A stretch of 30,414 bases of DNA from JACDBE01 sp051002015 (GTDB lineage Bacteria; Actinomycetota; Acidimicrobiia; Spongiisociales; UBA5794). The stretch is taken from contig JBPCMS010000056.1 of assembly GCA_051002015.1 (NCBI GenBank), positions 1-30,414 on the forward strand, given 5' to 3'. Positions 1 to 8,080 of this stretch are shown piece by piece (position 1 is the stretch's first letter; each line of letters begins with the position of its first letter). The notes beneath the pieces are model-generated. The model was not told the DNA's origin, did no database searches, and saw only the letters and a list, made by a program, of their open reading frames with translations. The position numbers and the translations under genes were made by a program.

Positions 1-1345
1 AGATGGCGCCGCGTGATGGATCGGCCACGGGGTCGTCGTCGCCCGAGCCGCTCCCCGAGGTGTTGCCCCCGCTGCCCGTCCCGCCCGGAACGGATCCGGG
101 GTTGTTGGCCCCCGAACCCCCGCCGCCGCCCTGCCCCTGGCCCTGACCCTCGCCCTCACCCTGGTCTTGGCTTTGGCCCTGACCCTGGCCCTCACCCTCG
201 CCCTGACCCTCACCCTGGCCCTGACCCTCGCCCTGACCGTCGCCCTGACCCTGGCCTTCACCCTCGCCCTGGGACTCCCGCGCATCGCCCAGGCGCTCCT
301 GGACGTCGCGCACCGTGGACCCGGCGGCGGCGACGTCGCCGGCGGCGGCGGCCCGACCCTCGGCGGCGGCGGCGGCCGCCGCAGCCTCGGAGATGGCGGC
401 GCCGGGCTCGCCCTCACCGGCCATCGCCTCACCGGCCGCCTCCAGCATGTCGCCCAGCTCACGGGAGGTCGGGGACAGCACGTCGGACAGCTCGGCGAGC
501 TGCTCGGCGGCCTCCGCCCGGTCCTCCGGGCTCATCGCCTCCGCTCGCTCGGCCAGGTCCTGGAGCTGGGCGGAGAGGCCGTTTCCCTCGCCGATGGGGT
601 CCTGACGGAGCCGCTGCTCCACCCCGGCCATCGCCGCCCGGATGGGGAGGGCGTCGGCGTCTTCGAGCTCGGCCAGCTCGGATCGGGTGTCCCCGAGCCG
701 GGAGATCGCCTCGTCCAGGTCGGCGGCATCCTCGAGCTCGTCGGCGGCGCGCTCCAGCGTGTCCGCCACCTCCCGGTCCGCCGCCTCCGCCGCCGCCTCC
801 CGCAGATCGTCGATGGCGTCGCCGATGAGCTGCCCGTCCGCCTGGCGGCGCTGCTGCTCCGCATCCGCCGGGGACGCCGGGATGGCGAGGGCCATGGCGG
901 CGACGACGGCGAGCCCGGCCAGACCGAGCAACCGGCGATCGGGGAGCAGCCGGCCGAACCCGGTCAGGGTACGGCCCTCAGCCCACGCCGCCGCCCTGGT
1001 CACCTGGGCGCGCTCGATCGGTGTCATCGGGTCGTGCCCGACCAGCTCCAGCGCGGTCGACACCTGGTCCTTGGCGCCCAGCCTGGTGTCCAACTCGATG
1101 GCGGCATTCCGGGGCGAAGGACGCCGGAGCAGCGTCACCGCCACCGTTCCGACCACGGCCAGCCCGGCGGCGACGATCACCGCAGCCTCGGACCAGGGGA
1201 GCACGACCCTGCGCCCGATCCCGAGCACCAAGGCCCCGGCGGCCGCCACCACCCCGATGGCGACGACCAGACGGCGCAGCAGATGGATCGTGGTCAGCCG
1301 GCGGCGCGCCACCCCGATGATGTGGTTGATGGACTCAGGCGGCAT
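1..1345 (-). CDS. DUF4175-like membrane protein, 3' end outside window
   Basis: An open frame of 448 codons starts at ATG 1345 and runs off the left edge without a stop. Two hydrophobic segments lie near residues 23-42 and 48-68 and a third near residues 150-168. Between them is the string AAIELDTRLGAKDQVSTALE, which resembles the stretch after the N-terminal membrane hairpin in DUF4175-type proteins. Residues 170-350 are rich in Ala, Glu, Asp and Arg and probably form extended helices. A Gly-Gln/Glu dipeptide repeat (about residues 357-405) and a Gly/Ser/Asn tail follow. The start overlaps the end of the ABC permease gene by 11 nt, so the two are probably translationally coupled. The family call is from memory of the motif; the role, perhaps in envelope biology with the adjacent transporter, is inferred. 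Confidence 0.7.
   Translation of the reverse strand, partial: MPPESINHIIGVARRRLTTIHLLRRLVVAIGVVAAAGALVLGIGRRVVLPWSEAAVIVAAGLAVVGTVAVTLLRRPSPRNAAIELDTRLGAKDQVSTALELVGHDPMTPIERAQVTRAAAWAEGRTLTGFGRLLPDRRLLGLAGLAVVAAMALAIPASPADAEQQRRQADGQLIGDAIDDLREAAAEAADREVADTLERAADELEDAADLDEAISRLGDTRSELAELEDADALPIRAAMAGVEQRLRQDPIGEGNGLSAQLQDLAERAEAMSPEDRAEAAEQLAELSDVLSPTSRELGDMLEAAGEAMAGEGEPGAAISEAAAAAAAAEGRAAAAGDVAAAGSTVRDVQERLGDARESQGEGEGQGQGDGQGEGQGQGEGQGEGEGQGQGQSQDQGEGEGQGQGQGGGGGSGANNPGSVPGGTGSGGNTSGSGSGDDDPVADPSRGAI
137..276 (-). repeat. Low-complexity hexamer repeat coding for Gly-Gln/Glu dipeptides
   Basis: On the plus strand this stretch is an imperfect run of CCCTGA/CCCTCG/CCCTGG hexamers. Read in the minus-strand gene it encodes alternating Gly with Gln or Glu (with an occasional Asp or Ser), at about residues 357-405. 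The codon-length multiple keeps the frame whatever the copy number, so the tract can expand or shrink without breaking the gene. Confidence 0.85.
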
Positions 1346-2444
1346 CGCCCACCTCCTCGGGTTGGCGACGGTTGCGCACCAGCCGGCGGCGGGGAACCGT
1401 GACCAGCCGGGTCGACCTCCACAGGGCGAAGGCGGTGAGGATGGCCTCGAACACCAGGACACGCCACCAGATGTGGCCCCGGACCGGGTCCACCGCGGTC
1501 GGTGCCGGCAGCATCTGGGCGGCACCGGAGACAAAGGCGCCGCGGTCCTCGAAGATGACGGCGCCGCCGCCGGGACCGAACCGGGCGAAGGGGTCGTAGA
1601 GCAGGTCGACACTGGCGGCGGCGAACCCCTGGCGCTTGATCAGCACGCTGCGGAACGGCTGGTAGGGCGAGGTGACGATCTCCCCCCCGAAGCGGAGCAC
1701 GTCGCTCGAGGCGTCGACCAGCCCCAGGTACGGGTTTATCCACGACGAGTACAGCTCGCGGCCGTCGTCGCGGGGCAGCCCCTGGCTGTACCGGGTCGAA
1801 CCGGTGTCGTCGGGTCTCAGCAGCAGCGCCTCGGCGGCGACCAGGGCGAAGCTGCCCAGTACCAGGGCGGCGCCGACCACGTACGAGCCGAGCACCGCAC
1901 CCTGCACACTCCGGGCGCGGGCCGAGATCCACATCGAAACGGCGCCGATGGTGACCGCCGTCGCCGCCACCATCAGCATCCCGAGCAGAGCCTGGGTGAC
2001 GGTGACCCCGCCCAGCAGCACCGGGATCACCAGCAACGGCAGCGCCACCACCAGCAGCAGCATGATGAAGGCGAGCGAAGAGGCCAGCTTGCCGGTGACG
2101 ATCCGGGCCCCGGTGAGCTGGCTCACCTGGAGCAGGGGCAGGGTCTGACGCTCCCGCTCCCCCACGATGGTGACCGCCGCCTGACCGGGCACCACGAACA
2201 CGGCGGCGGTGAGCAGGCCGAGCAGCAGCGAATGGAGGATGAACGCCCCCATCGAGGAGGCGGCGAACACCGAACCGAGCCCGGACAGCCCGTAGGCGTC
2301 GAGCCGGCTCTCCGCAGAGCTGCGGGCGATCAGGTAAGACAGGAAGGTGAGCACCCCCGCCGCCAGCACCCACCCCGAGATCAACATCGGCGAGCGCAGG
2401 CTGCGGAACCGCTCCCGGAGCTCGCGGCGGGCCACCGGGTTCAC
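1335..2444 (-). CDS. ABC-2 type transporter permease
   Basis: A 369-residue integral membrane subunit. The chosen start is GTG 2444, whose GTGA overlaps the stop of the ATPase gene; an upstream ATG at 2519 would lie inside the ATPase. Membrane segments are visible at about residues 19-40, 65-87, 121-145, 152-172 and 181-206, with one more near the C-terminus. The cytoplasmic loop ERERQTLPLLQVSQ (from residue 96), followed by GARIVTGKL, matches the motif of ABC-2 permeases in which the loop precedes a GK-containing helix. It should pair with the ATPase just upstream to export an unknown substrate. A 130-residue hydrophilic stretch between the fifth and last membrane segments is probably extracytoplasmic. 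The 3' end overlaps the next gene by 11 nt. Confidence 0.87.
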   Translation of the reverse strand: MNPVARRELRERFRSLRSPMLISGWVLAAGVLTFLSYLIARSSAESRLDAYGLSGLGSVFAASSMGAFILHSLLLGLLTAAVFVVPGQAAVTIVGERERQTLPLLQVSQLTGARIVTGKLASSLAFIMLLLVVALPLLVIPVLLGGVTVTQALLGMLMVAATAVTIGAVSMWISARARSVQGAVLGSYVVGAALVLGSFALVAAEALLLRPDDTGSTRYSQGLPRDDGRELYSSWINPYLGLVDASSDVLRFGGEIVTSPYQPFRSVLIKRQGFAAASVDLLYDPFARFGPGGGAVIFEDRGAFVSGAAQMLPAPTAVDPVRGHIWWRVLVFEAILTAFALWRSTRLVTVPRRRLVRNRRQPEEVGDAA

Positions 2445-3385
2445 GACGCCGGCCCCTCGGCGCTGTCGGCGGTGAGCTGGAGGAACAGGTCCTCCAACCC
2501 GGCGCCCTCGATGCGCCATTCCGACACGGCCACCCCGTTGCCGAACAGATCGCCGAGCAGGGATGCGGACACGTCGTCCCCTCCGTCGAACTGGAGCCTG
2601 AGGATCGACCGCTCGGTGTCGAGATTGGACACCTCGGGGCGGGCGCGCAGCACGCTCTCGGCCCGCTCCACCGAGCCGTCCTCCACCCGGGCGGTCACCC
2701 GGCGGGCCGACAGGATCCGGGCCCGCACCTCGGGCATGCTGCCCTGGGCGAGGACACGCCCGTGGTCGACCACGGCGAGATGCGAGCAGATCCCCTCCAG
2801 CTCGGAGAGGATGTGCGAGCTGATCACGATGGTGCGCCCCATCCGGTGCAGCTCGCCGATCAGCTCGCGCAGCTCGACCCGTGCCCTCGGATCGAGCCCG
2901 GACGCCGGCTCGTCGAGCACCAGCAGGGCCGGGTCGTGGATCAGCGCCCGGGCCAGCGACAACCGCTGCTTCATCCCCCGCGACAGGGTGTTGACGTCGG
3001 CCGATGCCTTGGCCTCCAGATCGACCAGGGCGAGCAGGTCGGCGACCACGGCGGGCCGGGCCGAGGCCCGGATCCGCTGGGTGGCGGCGAAGAACTCGAG
3101 GTACTCGGCGGAGGTGATGCCCTCGTACACCCCGAAGAAGTCGGGCATGTAGCCGACATGGCGGCGCACCGCCCGTGGGTCCTTCGCCGGGTCGATCCCT
3201 CCGATCCGTACCTTGCCCCCGTCGCGCTCGAGCAGCGAGGTCATGATCAGGATCGAGGTGGTCTTACCGGCGCCGTTGGGCCCGATCAGCCCCAGCACCG
3301 AGCCCTCGGGCACCAGGAGGTCGGCGTCGCGCAGGGCGTGCACCTTGCCGTATCGCTTCTCGACCGATACGAACTCGACGATCAT
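2441..3385 (-). CDS. ABC transporter ATP-binding protein
   Basis: A 314-residue ABC ATPase of the drug/ABC-2 type. Walker A is GPNGAGKTT (residues 35-43), the signature is LSRGMKQR (134-141), Walker B is LLVLDEP (154-160) and the H-loop His is residue 191. The C-terminal 110 residues form the accessory domain common in this subclass. The start ATG 3385 overlaps the stop of the preceding gene (ATGA), and the stop overlaps the permease start (GTGA), so all three are coupled. It powers the permease encoded directly downstream. The Q-loop position reads GYMPDF, typical of this class rather than of solute importers. Longer upstream readings of this frame are not coding, because they lie inside the previous gene. 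Confidence 0.93.
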   Translation of the reverse strand: MIVEFVSVEKRYGKVHALRDADLLVPEGSVLGLIGPNGAGKTTSILIMTSLLERDGGKVRIGGIDPAKDPRAVRRHVGYMPDFFGVYEGITSAEYLEFFAATQRIRASARPAVVADLLALVDLEAKASADVNTLSRGMKQRLSLARALIHDPALLVLDEPASGLDPRARVELRELIGELHRMGRTIVISSHILSELEGICSHLAVVDHGRVLAQGSMPEVRARILSARRVTARVEDGSVERAESVLRARPEVSNLDTERSILRLQFDGGDDVSASLLGDLFGNGVAVSEWRIEGAGLEDLFLQLTADSAEGPAS

Positions 3386-5484
3386 GTCGTCCACCTCAGG
3401 GCGAAGGATTGCAGCCGCACCGACTGGTCCATGAAGTCGTTCTCGTCGGCCACCGACGCCCTCACCAGCATCTCGCCCCCCGCCGACAGGTGGCGCACCG
3501 GGTCGATGACCCGTTCCAGGGCAAAGGGGATGAACTCGGCCGCCTCCCAGTCGTAGATCTCGATCTCGGTGAGCCTGGTCGTCACCCGGTTGATGGAGGC
3601 GGGGGGGATCCCGCTCGGAACCGAGTAGTGGAACACCACGGAGTCGGCGCCGTATGCGTAGATCTCGTCCCCATAGCGTTCGATGGTCGACGCCCCGTCG
3701 ACGGCGAGGAGTTGGGGGGTGACGGCGCCCAACCCGGCCAAGGCCTCGTCGGCCAGATCGAGCCGGAGGACCAGCAGGGTGGTCCCGGTGCCCTGAGCGG
3801 TCCGTCCGTCGATCTCGACGTCGACCGTTCGGTCGCCGGTGATCCCGAACACGTACGGGGCGTTCTCCTCGAGCACGGGCCAGGTCGCCTCCAGGTGCGC
3901 CGCCAACGGCCGCACCATCTCGTAGCCGACATCGCTTCCGGTCCTGACCGCTGCCGGTACCAGGGCCGGATCGGTGCCGGCGGCTCTCCCCGGGACCACC
4001 GTCACCGACCCGGAGGCGCCGGCGGGGAGCGGGTCTCCGGCGCCGAAGCCGCGGCCGCCCACCACCACACCCCAGGCGTCGAGGAACGACCCGGTGTTGT
4101 TGGTCACGCTGACGACCAAACCCTCGGCGGTGTCGTCCACGGTGGCTTCGAGGGCGACGCCGTCGCTGCCCCAGCGCACCTGGGTGCTCCCCAGCCCGAG
4201 GTCCTCGAGCTCGAACACCACGGTGCGGTCCCGCACCACCCCCTCGACCATCGAACCGCCGAACTCGGCGCCGACCGGGTAGGCCTGCCAGCCGTCGGCC
4301 AGGGCGAGCACGTGGTTGCCGGCGCTGGCCACCTGGACCAGGAGACCGGCATCGGCCACCGCCGTCCCCTGCCCGTCGTCCACCACGACGCTGGCATGGG
4401 TGGCGGTGAAGTCGAGGATCTGCGACCTTCCCAGCACCCAGAACCCACCGAGGAACAGCAGGCTGAGCACCGGGATGGTCAACCACGACCACTCCGGTCT
4501 GCCGACGGCACGCAGCACCAGCATGTTGACCGGGCCCACCAGGACCACGAACAGCAGGATCCCGCCGAGCAGCCAAGGGAGGGCGGGAACCGCCGCCTCC
4601 TGACCACTCGACGCCGCCAGGACCAGACCGCCGTCGAAACCCTGCCCGGCCGAGTCGATCAGATCGAGCGTGCCCGGGGTGTCGCGGATGATCCGGCTCC
4701 ACTGCTCGGCGGTCATGTCTGTCGGCGAGCCCACCACCCCCAGCTCGCCGCTCCCCACCCTGGTCACGGCGACGCCGGTGCCGGCGAGCACCGCGGTGCC
4801 GGTGGGCTCGGCGACCAGCCTCAGGTCTTCGGCGGTGCCGAGGAGCCTGCCCCCGTCGCGTACCCACGAGGCGACGACGGTGCGTGCCTCGTCGGAGAGC
4901 CGACCCAGGGTGCCGCTCCCCGCCACCAGGTATGTGAGCGGGGTGATCCTGCCATCGATCTGGCCGAACTCGAGCCGCACCACGTCTGCGGTGCGCTCCA
5001 GGGGCGTGGTCCGGGCGGAGCGGATGGCGGTGTCGATGCCCTCGACCCCGAGGATCCCCACCAGCTCGGTCTCGCCCACCCGGACCCTGCCGCTGAACGA
5101 GGTGATCTCCTCGCCCGCCTGGTCGCGCAGCGTCACCGTGTACGAGGTGCGCCGCCCCGAGCGGAGGCTCTCCATCCGGTACTCCTTGACCCCTCCGGCG
5201 GGAACCTCGACGGCGAGCATCGACGTGCCCCCGAAGTCGAGCTCGAGGGTGCCGACCACGAGGACCTGGGAGGACAGCTCCACATCGACCACCAGCGGAG
5301 CGTCATGGGCGATGCGACCGTCGAGACCGGCGGTCACCGTCATCGTCACCGGGCCCTCGGGAACGGTGGTGGAGGTCGACCCGGCCGGCTGGGTGGTGTC
5401 CGTCTGGTCGGCGGCGATGGCGGCGGGGAGCACGGCCAGCACGATGACGGCCGCCATCAGGGCACCATGGATCAACCGCGCCAC
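3382..5484 (-). CDS. Large secreted/membrane protein of the ABC-2 operon
   Basis: About 700 residues. GTG 5484 is preferred because an AGAGAGG ribosome site lies six bases upstream and the protein then begins with a textbook signal peptide (MARLIHGALMAAVIVLAVLP, then AAIAA). GTG 5502 is an alternative. A Thr/Ser-rich linker follows, then about 270 residues of beta-rich extracytoplasmic sequence. Two hydrophobic segments come next (about residues 303-325 and 333-350) and a second beta-rich region runs to the end. I recognise no enzyme motif. The gene is coupled to the ATPase through ATGA, so the protein is probably an accessory or substrate-handling subunit of the transporter. Whether the C-terminal half is inside or outside depends on how the two central segments insert. 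Confidence 0.75.
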   Translation of the reverse strand: MARLIHGALMAAVIVLAVLPAAIAADQTDTTQPAGSTSTTVPEGPVTMTVTAGLDGRIAHDAPLVVDVELSSQVLVVGTLELDFGGTSMLAVEVPAGGVKEYRMESLRSGRRTSYTVTLRDQAGEEITSFSGRVRVGETELVGILGVEGIDTAIRSARTTPLERTADVVRLEFGQIDGRITPLTYLVAGSGTLGRLSDEARTVVASWVRDGGRLLGTAEDLRLVAEPTGTAVLAGTGVAVTRVGSGELGVVGSPTDMTAEQWSRIIRDTPGTLDLIDSAGQGFDGGLVLAASSGQEAAVPALPWLLGGILLFVVLVGPVNMLVLRAVGRPEWSWLTIPVLSLLFLGGFWVLGRSQILDFTATHASVVVDDGQGTAVADAGLLVQVASAGNHVLALADGWQAYPVGAEFGGSMVEGVVRDRTVVFELEDLGLGSTQVRWGSDGVALEATVDDTAEGLVVSVTNNTGSFLDAWGVVVGGRGFGAGDPLPAGASGSVTVVPGRAAGTDPALVPAAVRTGSDVGYEMVRPLAAHLEATWPVLEENAPYVFGITGDRTVDVEIDGRTAQGTGTTLLVLRLDLADEALAGLGAVTPQLLAVDGASTIERYGDEIYAYGADSVVFHYSVPSGIPPASINRVTTRLTEIEIYDWEAAEFIPFALERVIDPVRHLSAGGEMLVRASVADENDFMDQSVRLQSFALRWTT

Positions 5485-5593
5485 GCGCTGCCTCTCTCGC
5501 ACGACGATCAGACGCCGCTCGGGGGGTTCGGGTTCCCGCGGCTCGGGTCCACGGTACCTGCTGGGGGGCCGGTTCCCGGCACCGCGGCAGCGG

Positions 5594-5848
5594 TCAGCTC
5601 GAGCGGCGCTGCATGGCGCGACGTTGCCGCTCGGACTTGCCTCCCCACACCCCGAACGTCTCCCTGGCCTCGAGGGCGTAGTCGAGGCATTCGGTCTGGA
5701 CGGGGCAGCGGGCGCACACCGCGATGGCGGCCTTCTCCCCTGCCCTGTCGGGGGGGAAGAACCAGTCGGCGGATGCATCGCGGCAGGCGGCAAACACCAC
5801 CCAGGGTCGCTCCTCGGTGATCGGAACGGGTAGATGCCCAAGGGTCAT
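5594..5848 (-). CDS. WhiB-family iron-sulfur transcriptional regulator
   Basis: 84 residues with the complete WhiB pattern: Cys22, Cys45, Cys48 and Cys54 (C-x22-C-x2-C-x5-C) to hold a 4Fe-4S cluster, then the GVWGG turn at residues 66-70 and a basic C-terminus (KSERQRRAMQRR) for DNA or sigma-factor contacts. ACRDA and ADWFFP also match the family. WhiB proteins are confined to Actinomycetota and their phages, which is the best taxonomic clue in the window. It sits 109 bp upstream of the transporter operon on the same strand and could belong to it, although a separate promoter is possible (TACCGT on the minus strand at 5556-5551). I cannot assign a WhiB subclass. Confidence 0.96.
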   Translation of the reverse strand: MTLGHLPVPITEERPWVVFAACRDASADWFFPPDRAGEKAAIAVCARCPVQTECLDYALEARETFGVWGGKSERQRRAMQRRSS

Positions 5849-5979
5849 CGGTGCGGCTCCAATCGGTCCTGCGCTCTCGTACGGCGGGCGACGTCACCCG
5901 GTTCTTGCCTCGTAGGAATCGACGCCGTGCGGTGCCCATTTGGTTCCCGCACGTCGACGGGGGTGCCGCCGCGGAGAAC

Positions 5980-5985
5980 TACACT
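5980..5985 (+). promoter_or_regulatory. Possible -10 box (TACACT) of the GGCT-like gene
   Basis: TACACT lies 20 bases before the proposed TTG start at 6006, in the 157-bp gap divergent from whiB. The same hexamer occurs before the genes at 7724 and 14658. No convincing -35 box is seen, so this is a weak call. Confidence 0.3.
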
Positions 5986-6005
5986 CACCAGCCGTTCGAT
6001 GAGGC

Positions 6006-6467
6006 TTGGGGGACGGTCTGCTCTACTTCGCCTACACCGCTCGGATCGCTCCGGATCGTATGGCGGACGCCGCCCCCGGAGCCGAGTTCCGGTTCATCGC
6101 CCATCTTCCCCAGCACGGCCTGGAGTGGTCGATCGCCGATGGCGGCTGGGACGGTGGGCTGCCCAGTGTCATCCCCGATCCGGCCAGCACGGTGTGGGGG
6201 GCGGTGTTCGCCGTCCCCGACCGGGAATTCCCCGCCCTCGACGCCGTTGAGAGGACGGAGGGGCGGTCGGTGACCAGTGTGCAGGCGATGGACCGCACCG
6301 GCAAGCGGCACGACGTGACCATGCACGTCTGCTCCGCATCGGGCAACGGCAACGGCCATCGCCGACCCTCGGCGGCGTACGTGGCGGTGATGCTGGCCGG
6401 ATCGCGCCACTGGAGCCTCCCCGCCGGCTGGATCGCAGGGCTCGAGGAGCATCTCGGCCCCCGGTAG
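6006..6467 (+). CDS. Gamma-glutamylcyclotransferase-like protein
   Basis: 153 residues. The N-terminal YFAYTARIAPDRM corresponds to the YFAYGSNL...RM motif of GGCT/AIG2-like folds, and VWGAVFAVPDREFPALDAVE matches their VWG.V(Y/F).(L/V)...(E/D)...LD..E region carrying the catalytic Glu (near residue 81). Such enzymes release 5-oxoproline from gamma-glutamyl peptides, but the altered glycine loop (AYTARI instead of AYGSNL) means activity is not certain. An in-frame TGA at 6000 fixes the upper limit, leaving TTG 6006 (used here) or CTG 6018 after GGGGGA. The gene stands alone between the whiB divergent region and rnpB, with a hairpin after its stop. Confidence 0.75.
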   Translation: MGDGLLYFAYTARIAPDRMADAAPGAEFRFIAHLPQHGLEWSIADGGWDGGLPSVIPDPASTVWGAVFAVPDREFPALDAVERTEGRSVTSVQAMDRTGKRHDVTMHVCSASGNGNGHRRPSAAYVAVMLAGSRHWSLPAGWIAGLEEHLGPR

Positions 6468-6497
6468 TGAGGCTCCGCGCTTAGGAGGAGACTCGGC

Positions 6498-6520
6498 GGT
6501 TGGGGCTGGGGCCCCCAACC
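6498..6520 (+). terminator. Hairpin after the GGCT-like gene
   Basis: GGTTGGGG (6498-6505) and CCCCAACC (6513-6520) form an 8-bp perfect stem with a 7-nt loop, 30 bases after the stop codon. No T-tract follows, as is usual in high-GC genomes. Confidence 0.55.
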
Positions 6521-6545
6521 GCACCCGCGATGAGGCGCCAGCCGA

Positions 6546-6568
6546 AGAGCCATGAGCACAGTGGCTCT
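6546..6568. repeat. Inverted repeat upstream of rnpB
   Basis: AGAGCCA (6546-6552) and TGGCTCT (6562-6568) form a 7-bp perfect dyad with a 9-nt centre, about 45 bases before the RNase P RNA. It may be an operator, part of the upstream terminator region, or chance. Confidence 0.3.
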
Positions 6569-6613
6569 GCCGATAGAGGCGTCGTCGGCTTTGGACCGCG
6601 TCTACCGTTCGAC

Positions 6614-6973
6614 ATGGCGAGCCCGGGAGGCGACCGCGGTCCGTCCCCAGGGACGGGTCGAGGAAAGTCCGGACTCCACAGGGCAGGATGCTGGGTAACA
6701 CCCAGGCGGGGCGACCCGACGGAAAGTGCAACAGAGAGCAGACCGCCGATGGGCCCTCGGGCCACAGGCAAGGGTGAAACGGTGGTGTAAGAGACCACCA
6801 GCGCCCCGGGCGACCGGGGCGGCTCGGCAAACCCCATCCGGAGCAAGGCCAAGCAGGGACAGGGTGGCCCGCCCGTCACGTCCCAGGTGGGCCGCAAGGA
6901 ACCCGGCAGCAATGCCGTGGTCGAGACAGATGGTCGCCCACGACAGAATCCGGCTTACACCCGGGCTCGCCAT
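6614..6973 (+). ncRNA. rnpB: RNase P RNA, bacterial type A
   Basis: Catalytic RNA of RNase P, which removes 5' leaders from pre-tRNA. The ends pair perfectly over 14 bp (P1: 6614-6627 with 6960-6973, core GGCGAGCCCGGG). Universally conserved blocks are present in order: GAGGAAAGTCCGGACTCCAC near 6660, GACGGAAAGTGCAACAGAGA near 6718, GGTGAAACGGTG near 6774, AAACCCCATCCGGAGCAAGG near 6830 (CCA-recognition region), and ACAGAATCCGGCTTAC before the 3' P1 strand. A likely -10 box TACCGT sits at 6603-6608, consistent with transcription starting at the P1 end. Several apparent open frames across this stretch are spurious. Confidence 0.97.
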
Positions 6974-6979
6974 CACTTC

Positions 6980-7012
6980 GACGAGGGCCTGCCCCAGCGG
7001 GCGGCCTTCGTC
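6980..7012. terminator. Strong hairpin between rnpB and the lipoprotein gene
   Basis: 6980-6994 pairs with 6999-7012 (outer GACGA/TCGTC, inner GGCC/GGCC and GCCC/GGGC, one bulged T and one G-T pair) around a CAGC loop. It lies 7 bases after rnpB and 10 bases beyond the stop of the convergent lipoprotein gene, so it may terminate both. Confidence 0.65.
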
Positions 7013-7022
7013 ACCTGCCGGT

Positions 7023-7682
7023 TCAGTCCTCGCCCGCCGCCGGGAGGGATTCGATCGCCTCCAGCTCGAGCTCGAGGTTGCGGTTGGGCGATCGGGTGTG
7101 GGCGGCGCCGAGCGAGTCGACGGCGATGGCGGCGAAGGTGCGGGCGGTGTCCTCGTCCTCGCCCGCCGCCAGGTCGGTGACCAGCCGCCTGATCTGGATG
7201 GCGAGCGTCGGGCCGACGGTGGCCACCATGTCGATCTGCCAGCGGTCGTCGACCAGCCGGGTGATGATCTCGGTGGTGGCGTTCTCGATCCCCACCGTCA
7301 CCGCGGCGTAATCACCGTCGCCCGAGCCGAAAGGGTCGGCCCCGGCCACGGTCAGGTCACCGAGCGGGGCCCCGAGCACATCGCCGAGCCCCTCACCGAA
7401 CGTCCGCCAGTAGGAGCGCCTGGCGGCCTCGGGCAGACCGGAACCGACCACACCGGCGAGCTGCTCGACACTGAACTCGTTCTCGGCGCCGGCCACCAGC
7501 GCCAGATTGGTCTGGTCCACCAGCCCGTCGATGGTGGCGAGATCGCCGGCGGCCACCGCCTCCAGCCAGGCGGCGACGGCGCCGTTCGGCGTCGACCCCC
7601 CACCACCTTCGGGAGCGGCGTCGGGAACATCCGAGCATCCGACCAGGGCGCCGACCAGAAGCACGGCGAGCACGGTACGCAT
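7023..7682 (-). CDS. Predicted lipoprotein of unknown function
   Basis: 219 residues. The N-terminus MRTVLAVLLVGALVGCS is a lipoprotein signal with lipobox LVGC and acylated Cys16, so the mature protein should be anchored to the outer face of the membrane. A Gly-rich linker (PEGGGGSTPNG) leads to about 110 residues beginning AVAAWLEAVAAGDLATIDGLVD, a helix pattern seen in NTF2-like and DUF4878-type periplasmic domains, then a helical C-terminus. No catalytic motif is evident. The start ATG 7682 is only 41 bp from the divergent TauE/SafE start, so the two probably share a promoter region. The 3' end faces rnpB across the shared hairpin. Confidence 0.8.
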   Translation of the reverse strand: MRTVLAVLLVGALVGCSDVPDAAPEGGGGSTPNGAVAAWLEAVAAGDLATIDGLVDQTNLALVAGAENEFSVEQLAGVVGSGLPEAARRSYWRTFGEGLGDVLGAPLGDLTVAGADPFGSGDGDYAAVTVGIENATTEIITRLVDDRWQIDMVATVGPTLAIQIRRLVTDLAAGEDEDTARTFAAIAVDSLGAAHTRSPNRNLELELEAIESLPAAGED

Positions 7683-7710
7683 GGCGGGGAAGCCTACCGA
7701 CCCTTGTTCC

Positions 7711-7716
7711 TACACT
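7711..7716 (+). promoter_or_regulatory. Possible -10 box (TACACT) for the half-TauE pair
   Basis: TACACT lies 8 bases before GTG 7724, close enough for a leaderless or nearly leaderless transcript. No clear -35 box is visible. The hexamer recurs at 5980 and 14625. Confidence 0.35.
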
Positions 7717-7723
7717 CGATCGG

Positions 7724-8080
7724 GTGAGATCACAGGGCTGGGCGGTGGCGATCGGGCTGGTGGCCGGGTTCATCGGCGGGCTGTTCGGGGTCGGGGGCGG
7801 GATCATCGTGGTCCCGGCGCTGGTGCTGCTGCTCGGGTTCACCCAGCACCACGCATCCGCCACCTCGACGGCGACCATCGTGGCCTCGTCCGGCGCCGCC
7901 CTGGCCACCTTCGCCCTGGAGGGCGCCGTCGACATCCCGGCCGCCGCCGTCCTCGTCGCCGGTGCCTCGATCGGGGCGTGGTGGGGGGCCCACCACCTCC
8001 ACCGGATCTCCGAGGTGTGGTTGCTGCGCGCCTTCACCGCGGTGATGGTGCTCACCGTCGTCCGGCTGGTCCTGGTGTGA
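7724..8080 (+). CDS. Half-size TauE/SafE permease, subunit 1
   Basis: 118 residues, almost entirely hydrophobic, with about four membrane segments. The motif GGLFGVGGGIIVVPALVLLL (residues 18-37) is the repeated signature of TauE/SafE (DUF81) sulfite/organosulfonate-type exporters, followed by QHHASATSTATI. A standard member has about 250 residues with two such repeats; this protein holds only one. The start is GTG 7724. The stop overlaps the start of a second half-size member (GTGA), so the two are coupled and probably assemble into one eight-helix transporter. The substrate cannot be told from sequence. Confidence 0.88.
   Translation: MRSQGWAVAIGLVAGFIGGLFGVGGGIIVVPALVLLLGFTQHHASATSTATIVASSGAALATFALEGAVDIPAAAVLVAGASIGAWWGAHHLHRISEVWLLRAFTAVMVLTVVRLVLV

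Noticed and set aside
167..3152. Long plus-strand open frames opposite the ABC operon
   Set aside because: They are antisense shadows caused by high GC; their translations are low-complexity and match no family, whereas the minus strand has clear ABC motifs.
3382..5841. Extended start at 5841 for the large membrane protein
   Set aside because: It would overlap nearly all of whiB in another frame; a signal peptide with ribosome site begins at 5484.
6481..6976. Several open frames across 6.5-7.0 kb
   Set aside because: They lie on the RNase P RNA, identified by conserved blocks and a 14-bp P1 helix.
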